From contig CM075943.1 in NCBI GenBank assembly GCA_038030265.1, forward strand, positions 620,001 through 684,000: a stretch of 64,000 nucleotides of DNA, given 5' to 3'. Below are positions 21,301 through 36,300 of the stretch, one piece after another; the stretch's first letter is position 1; every line of letters begins with the position of its first letter. Both the position numbers and the translations under genes were made by a program. A model generated the notes under the pieces. It was not told the DNA's origin. It made no database searches and worked only from the letters and a program-made list of their open reading frames with translations. Source of the stretch: Corythucha ciliata (taxonomy: Eukaryota > Arthropoda > Insecta > Hemiptera > Tingidae).

Positions 21301-24300
21301 GCTGCATTGTTTTATTTACATTTTAGTCCCACCTTGGCATTATTTCATTCAATGCTTGCTGTGGATTAGCGTTTTTTGTTTAGTTTCAGCAGTGCGTTAT
21401 TTCAATTTAAGCCTGAGCAGTAGCGTAACGAGGTAGGGGCGAGGAAGGCGGACCACCTCGGGCCCCCTATCAGACGGGGCCACCGAAAAGCTTAAATAAA
21501 GAAAATTTAACATGTAAAATGTATTTAAAATGTATTCATGGATGTAGGTACGTAAAAAGGTTGGGTAGTTGGACAACGATTTTTGCTCCTTCCTACGAAT
21601 TTCAGTCCCCCCTAACGTTGCAGGTGAAATATCAGACCAGAGTTTGGACTGAATATTCGAGAGCTCCGATAGCGCTTCTGGTGTCTCGAATTTTGGAAAA
21701 TTTGCGCCTTCGTGAGGATAATGCCCGGCTAAAACGGAGAAAAAACACCATCCCCTGTTTCGTTAGGTCCTTGAGTGCACTAATGTGCTGATCGTCAATG
21801 TGCAACTTGCTAACGTGGCAAAAACTTGCGCTAAAATTCGTGATCATAACTGCGAGAAAGCGCTGATTCGTGTATTCTCACGATCCAACATCTAGGCCAA
21901 AATTGTGAAGAAATCGCTGAATCGCGGTAATATGGAGGCCATTCTACGGCTGAAATGTAGAAATCAATGCAAAAGTTTTGTTTTTGGGCCTAGTGTTCAT
22001 TCGCTTCTAAAAATGGGAATATTGGCTAATCTGTGGCTAAAATTGCGGAAAACGCCAATTCATGGCTAAAATTGAAAAAAATCGTGAATTCATGGGTAAG
22101 AAGCACTACTGCGCTGCTACAATAGAATAAAAACGCTAGTTCACGGCTAAACATGAGGAAAATCACCAATTCGTGAACAAATATACACGTACAAATAAAA
22201 CTTTACTCGCCTTTGCACCTTCTGAAGGCAACTTTTGTGGCTAAAACTGAGAAAAACGGCAAATGCATGGCTATAAGTAAAAAAAAACACCTCTGATTCG
22301 CGGCTAGAACTGAGAAAAAGCGCTAATCTATAGGTAAAAGTAAAATAAAATTGCTTATGCGATGCGAAAATGTAAAAATGCTACTTTGCGGCTTAAAGGC
22401 TTAATAGGAGGATAAAGGCTCATTTTCAGTCTAAATTGAGAAAAAAAAGCTAATTCGAAGCTAAAAATCGCCAATTTGCAGACAAAATTACGTAGTACGC
22501 CAATTCGTCGCTAAAATTGAAAAAAAAATCGCTAATTCACGGGTTAGAAACGCTACTACGCTGCTAAAATGAAGAAAAAGCGCTAGTGCGCGGGTAAAAT
22601 TGAGAAAAATCCCTAATTCGCGGCCAAAATTGTGAATAATTTCAACTTGCATCAAACATTGAAAATACGCAAGTTCGCGGCTTCTGAAGGCAAATTGAGA
22701 ACAAGCGGAAAAAACCGCTGATTTGCGGCTGAGAAAAATCGCTAAGTTATAGCGCTTGGCGAACAAAAAAATGCGATTTGTGGAAAAACCTGCTATTTTG
22801 CTGCTAACATTGAGGAAAATACGTAAGAAAAACGCTAATTTCCAGCTCAAACAGGGAACAGTGCTAATTTTATGCTAAAATGTGGAAAAAATTGCATTGC
22901 TGCTAAAGTGGAGATAACTCAACTTGGGGGGCCTCTTATGGAGATTTCCGCCCCGGGCCCCGATAGGTGCAGGTCCGCCAGTGAGCCGGAGTTTAGTGAT
23001 TTTCCACAATTTTAGCCGCGGGTTAACGCTTTTTCTCAATTTGAGCAGCGCAGTATCGCTTGCATTAGCGATTTTCCCCCATTTTGGCCACGAAATTGCG
23101 TTTTCCTCATTTTCAGCTGCAGATTAACCACTTTTATTATAGCGAATTAGCACTTTTTCATAATTTGAGCTGAAAATTAGTGTTTTTCTTAATTTTAGCC
23201 GCGCTAAATTAGTGATTTTTTCAATTTCAGTCGCGTTGTTTTTAGATTTTAGTCCTGCAAAAATTAACACTGTTTTCTTTTTATGCGCGAATGTGCCATT
23301 TTTCGCAATTTCATTTGTTAAAATTGTCATTTTTACCCTATTTTAACCCGAATTAGCGTTGTTTTGTCAATATTAGCCGCATTTTTTTTACTTGTACAGC
23401 CTTGTACATACAAGTAAGAGTGAGAATAAACTCCATTTGACGATTCCCCGAGCCCCGTCGTCTCTTTAAATTCAGTTTCCAGTTCACTTTGTCAGTCTCA
23501 AAGTCACTTTTTCAGTTTCTAATTTCAGGCCACCTTGTCAATTCCCAATTCAGGTTTTTTTTTTTTTTCATCGTCTTCATCAATTCCCAGACTACTTTTA
23601 CAGTTTACATGCCACTTTGTGAGTTTCCACGGTACTTATAGCGTTTTCCATTAGCATAAAATTCTGCTCTGGAGCAATTCATTTCCATGCATCACGTCCA
23701 TTTCACGGATATACATGCAGGAATACACGGATATTCATCTCAAAACGATGTCATTTTGCGGTTGTTTATCAAGATTTAGGCTATCTTGAAGCCGGCTAGA
23801 CCATTTTAAAACACAGGTGTCAAAACTGGCAATTTGGCAGAAATTAACAACCAAATCTTGTAATTTTGCTAAAAGAAAGACCCAAAACTTCCTGTTTCGT
23901 TGAAAATTAAGCCCCGAAACTTGCATTTCCACGAAAATTGGGACCCGAAACGTGGACCACAGGAATTAAGAACCGAAAGTCAAATTGCCGCGGATATTCG
24001 GCTCCAGGCTCTTTTAGGGCTGGCTAGCCTGTTGAAACCCCCCCCCCCCCCTAAGTAAAAGACCTCAAAACTTTAAATCTTGCTTACACTAAGGTCCTGA
24101 ACTTGTAATTTCACTTAAATTAACACCCGAAAACCCAAAATTTCAATTTCGCGGATATTCCCGCCACGGCCGCCGCCGCCCTATATACCAGAGGGCCCTC
24201 CGAAAAGCTAAAAGCCGGAAAAATGAGGAATTTTAGATTCTATGCTCATGGATGTAGGTACGTGAAAACGAGTTTTTTGTATGATTATCGGCTCCTTTGG

Positions 24301-27300
24301 ACGATTTTCAGTCGCCAGAATTCGAAATGGAAAGTTGCAGGATGATCCGCAAAAGATTGTAGCTGTATATTCGATTTAGCCCACAAAAGCGCTATTCTGA
24401 AGGCTCAAATTGTGAGAAACCGTAGCCTTCTGGAGGTGGGGGGGGGGAACTTCGCGGTTAAAAAAAATTAAGTAACGCTACTCCCCAGTTTTTAAATGTT
24501 CTTAAGCGGATAAAGATGGGAAAGCGCACATATAAAATGCTGTTCTGCTGTATGTCGGGCAAGTACACAACAAAAAGTTGGGGGGAAATGCTATTATTAG
24601 TGGCTAAAACTGTGCAAAAGCGTTCATTCGAGCGGTATCTCGATAAAACATCCAGACCAAAATTGAGAAAAACTGAAAAAAATCGCTGATTCGCGGTTAA
24701 AAAAGAGAAAACACACTAATTCGCAGTTAATTTTGGAAAAACGCTAATCCGCGGCAAAATTGAGAAAAATAGCTATTCCTACTTCGCTAATAAAATAGAC
24801 AAAAAGCGCTACAATTAGCGGCTAAACTTTGGAACACTCCTGATTTGAGGACACGACTGACAAAAAAAAAATCACTAATTCATTAGCGGATAAAATTGTT
24901 TAAAAATCCGCTAATTTGTGGATAAAGTCTAGAAGAAACGTTAATTCGGCTAATTCGCGGTCAATATTGAGAAAAACGCTAATTCGCGGCAAAAATTGAG
25001 AAAAACGCTAATTCACGACTAAAATGTTGTAAATAACGCTGATTCACAGCTAAAATTTAGGAAAACACAAATTCGTGGATTTTAAAGGCGACTTCGGGCC
25101 TAAATCTGAGTAAAAGCGTTTGTTCGTAGCTAACAGTGGGTGTTTGTGAGTGGTGGGGGGTGGGGGGATTTGCGGTCAATATTGCGAAAAACCACTAATT
25201 AGCGTGGCTGAAATAACGAAAAACGCTATTTACAGCTCAAAGTGAGAAAAAGTGCTTAATCACTGATACAAAGGTGAAAGAAAACGCTAATTTGCTGCAA
25301 AAATCTAGGAAAACTTCATTTCATGGCAAACATTGAGAAAAAACGCTAATTCGCGGATAAAGTGTAGAAGAGCTTCGTAATTCGCGGCTAAAATTGAAAA
25401 AATAAATCCAATTTTTGGCTGTAATTGAAAATACACCCAATCCGTGGCATCTGAAAGCAACTTTGGGGCAAAAACTTAGAACTTTTGAATTGAGTCGAAT
25501 TTGAATAATTTAAAAAATAAAATAAAAAGCCAGTCACACATTTCCATCGAGTTACTTCAACTATCTGCTGCATAGTTTTGAAACATTCATAAATCAAATG
25601 CGCTTCTTAGGTCCACCTCCCCCCCCCTCACCAGTCATTTTGTTTGTGAAGACACAGCGCCCCTGGATGTTATCCGGCTCGCCCCCCCCCCCACCAACAC
25701 CTTGAAGCCGGCACTGTTCCGCCTATTATAAGCACGATATTCAAACGATATTTTAATTATTAATTGGAAATAAGATGATTGGATAGAAAAGTTGACTGTG
25801 TTCAACTCCGAAGGAAAATCCGGTTACGAGGATCAAAAAATGGCGAGGAGAAAAGTGAGAAATCAGGAAAAGCTCGTACGTACCTGTCGATGTTAACGTT
25901 GACCCGCGGTGGCTTCAGAGTACGTGGTAGACGATTGAATTGAGAGAGAGGGGAGAGAGGCCCTTCCCCTGCAGACTTCCTTTAGACGCGTCATACTTTC
26001 ATCTTCTTACTTTGACTCGCCCAGTATCTCTTTGAAAAATCGCCCCAATTTTGCCGTGGAAAATCTGTTTCTCGGGCGAAATTTCGAGATTTTGTTGGTT
26101 TTAAAGGGCAAAATGTTCACCTGTGATAATATGCAAATTAGTCAGTTTGAAGGGGGTAGATTGACGTTTCCAAGTGTATAGCTTACGTGCTCGAGAATTG
26201 ACCCGTCCTGGCTACGCCCACTGTGTTGGGAGTTTCACTGTCCAGGGCCGTGGGTACAGGGGGGGATGTGGGAGATAGATCCCCCCCCCCCCTACAGAGC
26301 TACAATTATACGAACGAAGGAGCACTAGTACCATAACGAAGAACCCCATAACATCTCCAAAAATGAGCGTTTTACGTTGAAGTTAGGTTTAGCAGATTTT
26401 CTGGACATGAAGCAGCCCGAAAAGGTCCGAGTACGTCCAGGATTTTCCTTGGACTTCAGACACAACGCAGTAGTGTACCAAGGTACAAGAGGGGGGGGGT
26501 TCGCCCCGGACCCTCTATCAGAAAAAAATCGGTAATATTCGTGGCTATAGCTACTAATAAGCACTGATTCGTGGTCACACGATGCAACTTCTAGACTAAT
26601 ATTAAGAAAAAAATCGCTGATTCGTGGTACATGGAGGCCACTATTCACAAAAATTGTGGAAATCAACGCAAAATTGTTGTATTTGCTCAAACCCCGCAAT
26701 TAAATTTGAGAAAACACGCTATAATATTGACAAATAAAAGACGCTTTCAGGTTCAAATTGGACAAAAATGGCAAATTCACAACCGAAATGGCGTAAAATC
26801 GCCCATTCGCGAATGATAAATGGAATAGGATGGTGAATGGCCGCAAAATTCGCACAAAACGCTATTTCACGGCTGAAATGAAAAAAATAGCTAATTTGCA
26901 ATGTGCAGATATAAAGTTGTTGCAAAACGTTAATTCGCGGATACAAAATGAATAAAACCACTAATTCGCGGCAAAAATTGAAAAAAATCACCAATTAGCG
27001 AGGCTAAAATTAAGAAAAACGTTAATTTTCGGTTCAAATTGGGGAAAAGTGCTAATTCTCAGTTAAAAATTGAAAAAATTGCTAATTTTCAACTTAAATT
27101 GAGTCAAACGCCAATTCTTAGCAAAAATTGACAAAACTCGGTAGGTAGTGCACGGGTTGGAAACGCTACCACGCTGCTAAAATTTAGAAACAGCGAAAAT
27201 TCGCTGCTAAATTGAGAAACATCACTAATTCTCAAATTAAGTTAGCGTCGTGAAATTTATAATTTAAAAATGATGATTTTTTGACAGAAATGGATGGATA

Positions 27301-30300
27301 GATGTACATTTTTTGGTTTGAAAAAAAAAATGTACATTTTTAATTTAAATTCGCACCTTCTGAAGGCATTTTTGTGACTAAAATTCAGAAAAACGGCAAA
27401 TTCAAGCATGGCTATAGTATAATGTTAAAAAATACGCTGATTCACGGCTAGAACTGAAATGAAGCAATAATCTTCACCTATAAAAGTTATATAAAATTGC
27501 TAATGCGGTGGTAAAATGTGAAAAACCGCTAATTTGCGGGTAATATTTAGAAAATAAAATAATCAGCCTGGTCAAAATTAAGAGAAAGGTTAATTGTAAG
27601 CCTAGAAATTGAGAAAATTGCTAATTCGCGGATCAAAATGGAAAAAATCGCCAATTTAGAGCTAAAATTGCGCCAAACGCCAATTTGTGACTGAAATTGA
27701 GAAAATTTGCTAATCAGATTGCTGCTAAAATTGAGAAAATGCGCAAATTCATGCTATGGGTGGTGGTGGGGCAAAACCGCTAATCTGCGGCTGAAATTGA
27801 AAAGAACTATACACTCGGCAAAAATTGAGAAAAGCGCTAATTTGCGGGTAGAGTCCAAAAATCGCCCCTAACTGAGAGATTGAGGCCAGCAAGATGTCCA
27901 GATTCAAGAGTGTGATTCAAGATTCAAGTGGGTGGAATGATGACTAAAATGTAAAATTACCCCCCTCCCCTCCCCCTTACGATATTTCAATCTGATCCCC
28001 TCCTCCCAGGACAAATTCCTACCGACGCCACTATGTTTTGCTAGTGCTACTCTAGTGTAGAAAACCATGTGATTTCATTGACTTATTATGACAAATTGAA
28101 TGAACCCGGATGATTTTCATCAGAAGTGTAGCACTCGCGAAACAATGGGACGGATTTATTGTAATCGTGATTAGTTGTCGATCGTCGTTTAAGAAGTTGG
28201 TGAAATCGGGCCTTAGAGTCAAATTAACGCATTTTCTCGATGCTATCAGCTAATTAGCTGTCACTGTCCAAAGTCGGGCGAATCAAATTGTTAAGGTTAA
28301 CATCTTATTTAGTTGATGACGACAAAAGGACTTGGTGTACCTAATGGGAAATTAATTATTATTATTATGGATATTGCAATAATGGCGAATTGTCTAAAAC
28401 TATCGCAGGGCGATGAAACCAACATTTTTCCAGAGTGACAACACACTTTTATTGGCAACTAATCTTCCTTTGTCCGATTAAAATCACTTGCAACCATGCA
28501 ATCACGCAACGTTCTTAGATTACAACAAAGGGATTTCCAAAGGCTCGCCGAATACATTTACTCGCGTTTGAAGTCAATTACGATAGATATGTAGGAACAC
28601 CTATATACAAGTCATTGTTAGAGTTTCCGTGTTTCATTAATCCTTTCCACCACCTTCCGCCCCACCCAAAATGTATACGTCTGTATTGTATTGATCGTGA
28701 TGGGGGGTGGGGGGACGGAGGGCTCGGACTCGTGACTTGGCCGTGTATATAGTGGATTGTATGATTACCTGGTGTGACCGAGGAGTGAGCAAATAACCCT
28801 CTTCAGAACATTAAAGGCCAACAACCCTTCTGGATGAAAAGATGGAGTTTCGAACTCCGACGCAATAACGCTTTGTTTGATCTTGAAATTAATAATTTTT
28901 GTCTAAAGTACCAACGTATTTTCAAACGTGTGCGTTTTTTTTATTAAATTTTAATTATTTTTTGTTTGCTATCAAGGATGACTGGCGAACCAGAGTTCGA
29001 GCATTGGACCGCCTAGCAAGTTGGGCGACGGGCCGACTCAATTCCGAAGAGAGCAAGCGTCTCGTTCAAGCCCTGACGGGATGGCTGAGCGAAGATCCCA
29101 AACAACCGCGCCTAGTCGCGAGCCTCATTCGAACCGTTCGGTCGGCCCTTGTCAGAACGCCGAAAGCGGCGATCGTCGCCCTACTTCCGTGGCTAGTGCC
29201 GATCCTTTGTCGGCATTTAGCCGGCGGAGCCGCTCTTGCCGTCCGATTGGAGGCGGTTGAAGCGGTTAAAACACTTATGCGAATGACCTCGCCAGGGCCG
29301 GTCATCGAAGTTTTATTGACTGACCGTTGTATTTCTTCCAGAAGCTCGAAGGTTCATTTTTTTTTTTAATATATTATTACTTTTGGACAAACTAAAATAA
29401 TGTTTTTTTCAATTCTAGCTCCGCGAAAATTCACTACTGTGCCTTCTGTACGCACTCATGACCTTCCCCAGTAACGAGTTCGACTGCACTCAACTCGCCG
29501 AGCGTATCATCAGTCTAGCCGTAGGCGAACCGAAACGTCGCGTTCGACAGGCGATGCTCGAAACACTGGCCGTTCTGTCGCAGTTCGTGCCGAGAAATAC
29601 GTTCAACATTGAGCCGAACGACTTTGAGAATCCCACCGACGCTCAATTTTTCTCAGACGCTCTACAGGCTCGACTCGCTCGCCGGCAATTGCCCGCTGTG
29701 TCGCACGAGGGCCTCGTACTGTACTCACTTCAAATACCAGCAATGACAGGTATACTTATAGTACTCCAATTTAAAAAACACCGCCTTAAACGTTAATTTT
29801 TTTTTTTTTTAGCAAAGGAAGTAAGTGTAAATTACACATTTACACTTACCTTCTTATTCTAAACTCTATTCAAGTTAAATTCCATACAATTCCTTCTAAC
29901 GGTATAAAAAATGATTGCCATTCTATGCTCCACAACTTCCCTTTCCCCGACAAGTTAGTTCTTCAGCAAATCGAATTTAAAAAGTAGTGTAAGCACGTTC
30001 ACTTTTAGGTCAAGCCACTGCCTGAAAAACAGCGTTTCTATATAATTTATTTAAAAGCTTTTACGTATATACGCTAAATACAAATCGAAAAGGCGGAGAC
30101 TTGAAGTCAATTAAACAAATGAGATTAATGGACGTGTCAGTGAAGAGAGGTAAAAAAGGGGAGGGGGAAGTAATCTATTCGAAAGATGGTTTTAGAACGG
30201 AATTGACAAATTCAATAATCCTTAATTTGTGAGAGATTACTAAGAGGTGCGCCTTCGTCAAGCAATTCGCGTGAAATGAATATAGAATAAATTGTCATTT

Positions 30301-33300
30301 TCAGATAGTTGCGATATAGTTCGATTCACGAAGTTTTACTCGTCCCAAAATAGTTGTTTACCAGAAGGTAACACCGACGAATTTTGAGTTGATTCAATAG
30401 TTTTTCTCGCAGCAATGTGTGGTTTTTTTGCACAGATTGATTCCAGCCTCGTTTTTAAAAAAAAACAATTAACAAACTGTGTTTTTTTTTTGTTTTTGTT
30501 TTTTTTTTATCGAAGGAACGGACGCTGATTGGATCCTATCAGGCACTGGATCGTTGTCCGCGGGGTCGGCGAGATCAAAAAATCAAATGGACCCCTATTT
30601 ACAACGATATTTGTCACAGTCTTCGGAAAACATGTCGTTCAAGTAAATATACATGTTTTACATTCAGTGATTCTATTCAAGTTTAAATTGCGTAATACGA
30701 CTTTCGTTATTTGATTTCCCAGTAGTTGGGGGAGAGATCCGTACAGTCAAAATAACATGATGGCCGTTGGACAAGCACTGCCTAGTAGAAGCTACGACAA
30801 CATTTACAACAATAATTTCGTAAGTGATGACCCTCAGATTCAGATTATTTTGCGTAATTTTGCGGTAGAAAAGTGCCATTTCCAGAAACGGCTCGTTGGA
30901 ATCCCCATTTGGTCGATTTCACTCATTGAAAGATCATTTCGCGGAATTGGATATTCCAGAAATCGAATACCATGGAATCGGGGGATTGGGCTAAAAAACA
31001 AATCAAATTTCGTGGATTTGGATCTTCAAAGAACCGAATTACGCAGGCTCAGCTTTTTTAAAAAAGACCAAATTTGAGACTTTGGCCCCTGCTAAGTCCA
31101 ACTCTTGTAGATTTGGCCCGTTCAAACCCCAATTTGGAGGATTTTTAAATCCTTAAATTTAAAAAACAAATTCTTCTTTCAATTTCTTCGCTCATTTGTC
31201 AGTTGCTGACGTTTTTTTGAGGGGGGGGGGGATTAAAAAACCTTGAAATCTTAGGGCTGATATGATGAAGCGACACCCTGAACGGGTTCCTCAATCCTCA
31301 GGCCTGAAAAGCTCCTTTTCGACCGTACAAACCATGTACAACACCCCCATTGACAGACAAACCACTGACAATTCCAATTTTCACGACAATATTAAAACAC
31401 GGAAATTCAAATTTTTTGGCTATGTTTCCTTGGAACTTTAATTTCGTGGTAGCCGCACCCCACCCTAACACCCATCATAATGCGACCAATTGATTGTGCG
31501 GCTCATTATAGCCCGGGGTACCTACAACTTCAATTTATCTCGAAATCTTGCAGATGATCCGCGCCGCCACAGAAAAGGCCCCAAAACTTGCAATTTTGCC
31601 ACCCCACCCCCAGGGGCGTAGGTACAGGGGAGATAGATCCCCTCGCCACCAACCTACATGTTTTAATTTTCTTCATTTCCCATGCCCCACTGACATTTAT
31701 TAGTGAGTGGATACGTTTAATTTCAGAATTGTTTCTATTTTTTGGCAGTTTGGCTGCCGGGTGTTTTTGTTTTTAATGAACGCATTTCGGGCCCATTCCC
31801 GGTGTCCCTCACCAGCATTATCGCTTCACCTTCAAAGCCAAACACCCGTGCGGATGCATTTGTTATTGTTAAGTGTTTCAAAAGAGGGCTTGAGGCCTAT
31901 GGACTGCATGGTCATCGTGGGCCGAAAAATTCGTTCGGGCGAACGAAAGTGGCCTGTAACGGCGACACCTTCGCCTTCCTGAACCCCTAAAGCTCAAGGG
32001 GTATCACACTAAAGATGAGTTCTACGGTTTCGTCTCGATCGGTTCAAGTAATTTTTTATTTTGAGCCCGCGTCTGCCGCGTAGGTCTCTTTTGATCTAGG
32101 GGGTGGTCAGATAAGATGTCAGGTGCACCATGTCCATTTGCTGGCTTTGCTTTTATCCAGCAATAGCCCGTGAAATAACCTTTTTGAAAAAGTCAAACTG
32201 ACAACATTTGATTTTACCCACAAACTGAAGTGATTTTACCCAAAAACTGACGATTTTATCCCAAGACTAATTACCTCACCCCAAAACCGGATATTTTACT
32301 CCAAAACAGACAATGGGGAACTTGCATGAGTGCCCGATTTGGGAGAAAAGTATACTGGTGAGTTGGCACATGCGCAGAAATATATCAACGGTAGTTGAAG
32401 CCCGACTGGTTTATTTGGTGATTTTTAAATAAATTTCAAAGTTCTTCAAGAGGGGATGGATGGTGCGAGGGGAAATAACGTCAATGGTCACTTGTAAAGC
32501 ACCTGGTGAGGGAACTCTAACATTTATTGTTTACAAATAACAAGAAAAAATTGTCCCCCTGAAAATTCATCTTATCCCCTCTTCCCCACACCACCCATTT
32601 CCTATTTCATTGAATAGACTTTGACGTAACCAAGACCCCAATCAAATCCTTGATTGATTTTAATGTTTAATGTGAGCATTAGCCTCGTGGAAGAGCCCTC
32701 TTCAAGAAACACCAATGCTTGAAAAAGTGGCGTGCCCATGGGGAGGGTTTTGGGGGTCAGAACCCCTCCCAGAGTACTTCAGTCCAGTATAGTTGAGAAA
32801 TAAAGATAAGAAATAAATAAATAAAATAAAATGAATAAGTAAAAAAGTAAAGGAACAAAAAAAAACAACAACAACAACAACAAACAAACGAAAAAAAGAA
32901 GCAACGATAACCTGATTTTTGTATAACCCTAAAATTGTGTTATTTAGCAGTTTAACCCCTCCAAGTAACTATCCACGCCAACAATGCTATTCATACCACT
33001 GTACAGGCATGGATTCAGGATTCGTTCAAGAGAGAGGGGCTTGAGAAATTCTACTTAAAATGGCTTGACAGCCATTCGCTGTCTAATAATAGCTAAATTT
33101 AGCTATTCCCACCATAAACAATCCTAGGCTGACTATAATCGCACCCCAAAAATGGCAAAACCAACTAATTGTGCCATAAAAATAGCCAAAACTGACTTCA
33201 CGCGCCCTGAAAATGGCTAAACCAATGGTTCGTACGGCCCTGAAAATTCCTGAAAGATCATGATTCCAGCCATGAAAATGGCTAAATCAACCATTCGCGT

Positions 33301-36300
33301 GCTAAAAATAACCAAACTGACAATTCTTGGCTTGGCTTGACGGACTATTTGCGCGTTATGAACGGTTAAACTGACTATGCGCGCCCAGGGAAATAGCCTA
33401 AACAGATTCGCGCCTTAAAAATGGCTCAACTGACCATTCGCGCCTTAAAAATGGCACCACTGTCGAATTCCACCTTGAAAAAAGCTCAACCGTACTACTA
33501 TTCACGCTCTGTAAGTGACAAAACTGACCCTATGCGCCCTAAAAATGGCCAGACTGGGCATTCGAGCCACAAAATCGGCAACACTGGTCCTATGTGCCCT
33601 AAAAAGCCGAACTGACAATTTGCGCCTTAAAAATTCCATAACTGGCTATTCACGCCTTAAAATTGACACAAATGACTTTATGTGTGACATGTTTATAAAT
33701 AGTTAAACTGACGATTCGCGCCTTGAAAAGCCCTAAACAGATCATTCCTCTCCTGACAATGGCAAAAACGAACATTCGCGCGTCAAAAGTAGACAAACTG
33801 AGCCTTCACGCCTTCAAAATGTATAATTCGTGCGCTAAAAAAAATTAAAAAATAAATCAATAGAAAAACTAGCTATAAACGCCCTAAAAATAGCATACTC
33901 GTAGTCACACGCGGATCCAGGATTTGCTCAAGGGATGATCTTGGGAGATTGTCTGCTTTGCTCGACTGACTAAAAATGGAATGACAGTAATTCACTTCCT
34001 AAAAACAGCTAAACTGACTATAATCGCGCCCAAAAAGGCAATATTGACGATTCGTGCATTGAAAATGACCACTTTATGAAATAGCCAAAATGACTGCAAG
34101 CGCCCTAAAAATAGCCAAACTGGCGATTCCCGTTCTATAATGCCCAAAATGACTCTAGGCGGCCTGGAAATTCCTCAACAGATTATTCCCGTCCATATTG
34201 ACCACAGAACTTGCAATTTTTATGAATACCCGAATTTCGTGGGTAAATCGTCAGACTACGTTCTGAGTCGTGACATAATGCTAGTCTGAGTTCCATCAAA
34301 AATTGTGAAAACAATGATGAAGTGAAACAAAAATGGTCTCGAAACTGCAATTTGGCTTTAATTGAGACCTTAAACTATAGTCATTTCGCGAAAATGATAA
34401 GACCGGAAACCAAGCAATCGAAAATTATAAAGCAACTTTCAGCCTTCAACCTTCAATATCGTGAATGTTCAACCAGTAAACTTCCATTTTCGCTGATTTT
34501 CCCCTTCAGAATGTCGCAATTTTACGGCTATTCGCCAGGACTCGAGTAGCTGTCAGGGTTGGCTTGCCTAGAATTTACGACCGGCAAAAAAAAAAAACCC
34601 TAAAATTTCCATTTTGCTGGAATTGAGACGTCAATCTCTCACTATACACTGCAAATCAGCGATTTTTTTTTCTCTAGAACGAGTATAACCACGAATGAAC
34701 GCTTTTTCGCAGTTTTATCCACGATTATTCGCGATTTTTCCAAACTTTATTCCGCGTTCCTGATCCATAAACAGCGCATTAGTGCGCCTCCTCGATTTAA
34801 TCCGCTAAAGGAGCTAAAGAAACTGGCGATTAGCATATTGTCTCTATTTTAGCCGCTGAGAAAAGGCAAATTTGCGAAAAAAGCTGAATTCACGGCAAAA
34901 ATTGACAAAAATCGCTTATGAAAAATAGGTGCGTTTTCTCATTATTTTATAACCGAAAAAGAGCTCTTTATCTCAATTTTAACCGGGACACAATTTTAGC
35001 CTCTAATTGGCGTATTTATTTCATTTTAGGCCCATTTTAGCAAAGTGCTTAAGCCACTAAATTTGGTTTTTTAAAGAGTGAAAATACGCCAAAATGGTGT
35101 TGGAAATAGCAAAAATGAGTTGTGAAGGAGCCAAAATTCATTATATCGGTTATGAGAATAGTGAAAATATGCGGCAAAATTGATGTGGTTTGAAAGTACC
35201 AAAATCAAGACATTTGGTTTTTGAACGAGCCGAATTTGGCATTTGAACGAATGAACGAAACCGTGAAATTTGGTTTTTCTTTAAAAGCGAAAATTCCTGA
35301 AATTTGGTTTTGAACGAGCAACTGTGGCTCCTCTAAGAAATCTGATTTTGAAAGAACGAAAGGGGCTGGGAAGAGTCAAAACCTTTGAATTCTGTTTTTG
35401 AATCAGCTAAAATCTATAAAATAGGCCCGTCAGACTGACCAAAAATGAGCGTTTCGCGTAAGTCGTTAGATTCAGCTGAATTTATCTCCACTCCACGGTG
35501 GCAGCGGACCAGCAAGGGCCGCTTGCGTCGAGTCTGATGATCACATGGCCGCGACTGTCCACGGTAAAATTCGTGGTGCCCCAAAAAACCGGGCAAAAGC
35601 GGCCGATACCGACGGAATCGCGGGAAGAAACCCATAAATAGCGGCTGGTCTGATCCTAAATTTGTTTCAATTTTTGAACTATCCGTGGCAATAAACACCT
35701 AGATACACGGAGGAGTGGCCAACCGAGGCCCTTTCACAATAGCCCACTCATGGACTACAGTGGTAAATAATCATCTTTTAATGTTGGATTTTGGCGCCCC
35801 TCGGATTTTTGTGGAAATGGAAATCGCTACAATTCGCGCCTCCTCGAGGGCGGCTAATTCCCCGCTTAATCCAGACCAAAACGGAAAATAACGCTAATTC
35901 AGGGCTGAAATTGAGATAAATGGCTAAGTCACGGCTGAAATTATTGAAAAAAATAACTGGTTCACGGCCATAAATAAGAAAAAGTGCTAAATCACGGATA
36001 AAGTTAAGAAAACTTCCCGGAAAAAATTGAGAAAAAGCTCTAAAATCGATAAAATCGTGAAAAATCAATAATTCACCAATGAGGAAAAGCGCTAATTCGC
36101 ACCTAAAATTACGAAAACATGAGTTCTTGGCTTTTTCAAAACGCAAGCTTGTGGCGAAAGAAATCGCTAATTCACAGCTAAAATTAAGAAAAGTTGCTAA
36201 TGCATGGATACAATAAATAAAAATCGCTAATTAGCAGCAGAAATAAATAAAAACACGAATTCACTGCAAAATTAAGATAAATCGCTATTATTCACAGCTA

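Noticed and set aside
20455..25600. Regular ~30-bp repeats as a CRISPR array
   Set aside because: Repeats are adjacent without unique spacers, strongly diverged, occur on both strands, and the genome is eukaryotic with spliced genes.
29021..29305. Overlapping frames on both strands at TOGARAM1 exon 2
   Set aside because: They are shadows of a GC-rich exon with clear TOG2 similarity in another frame.
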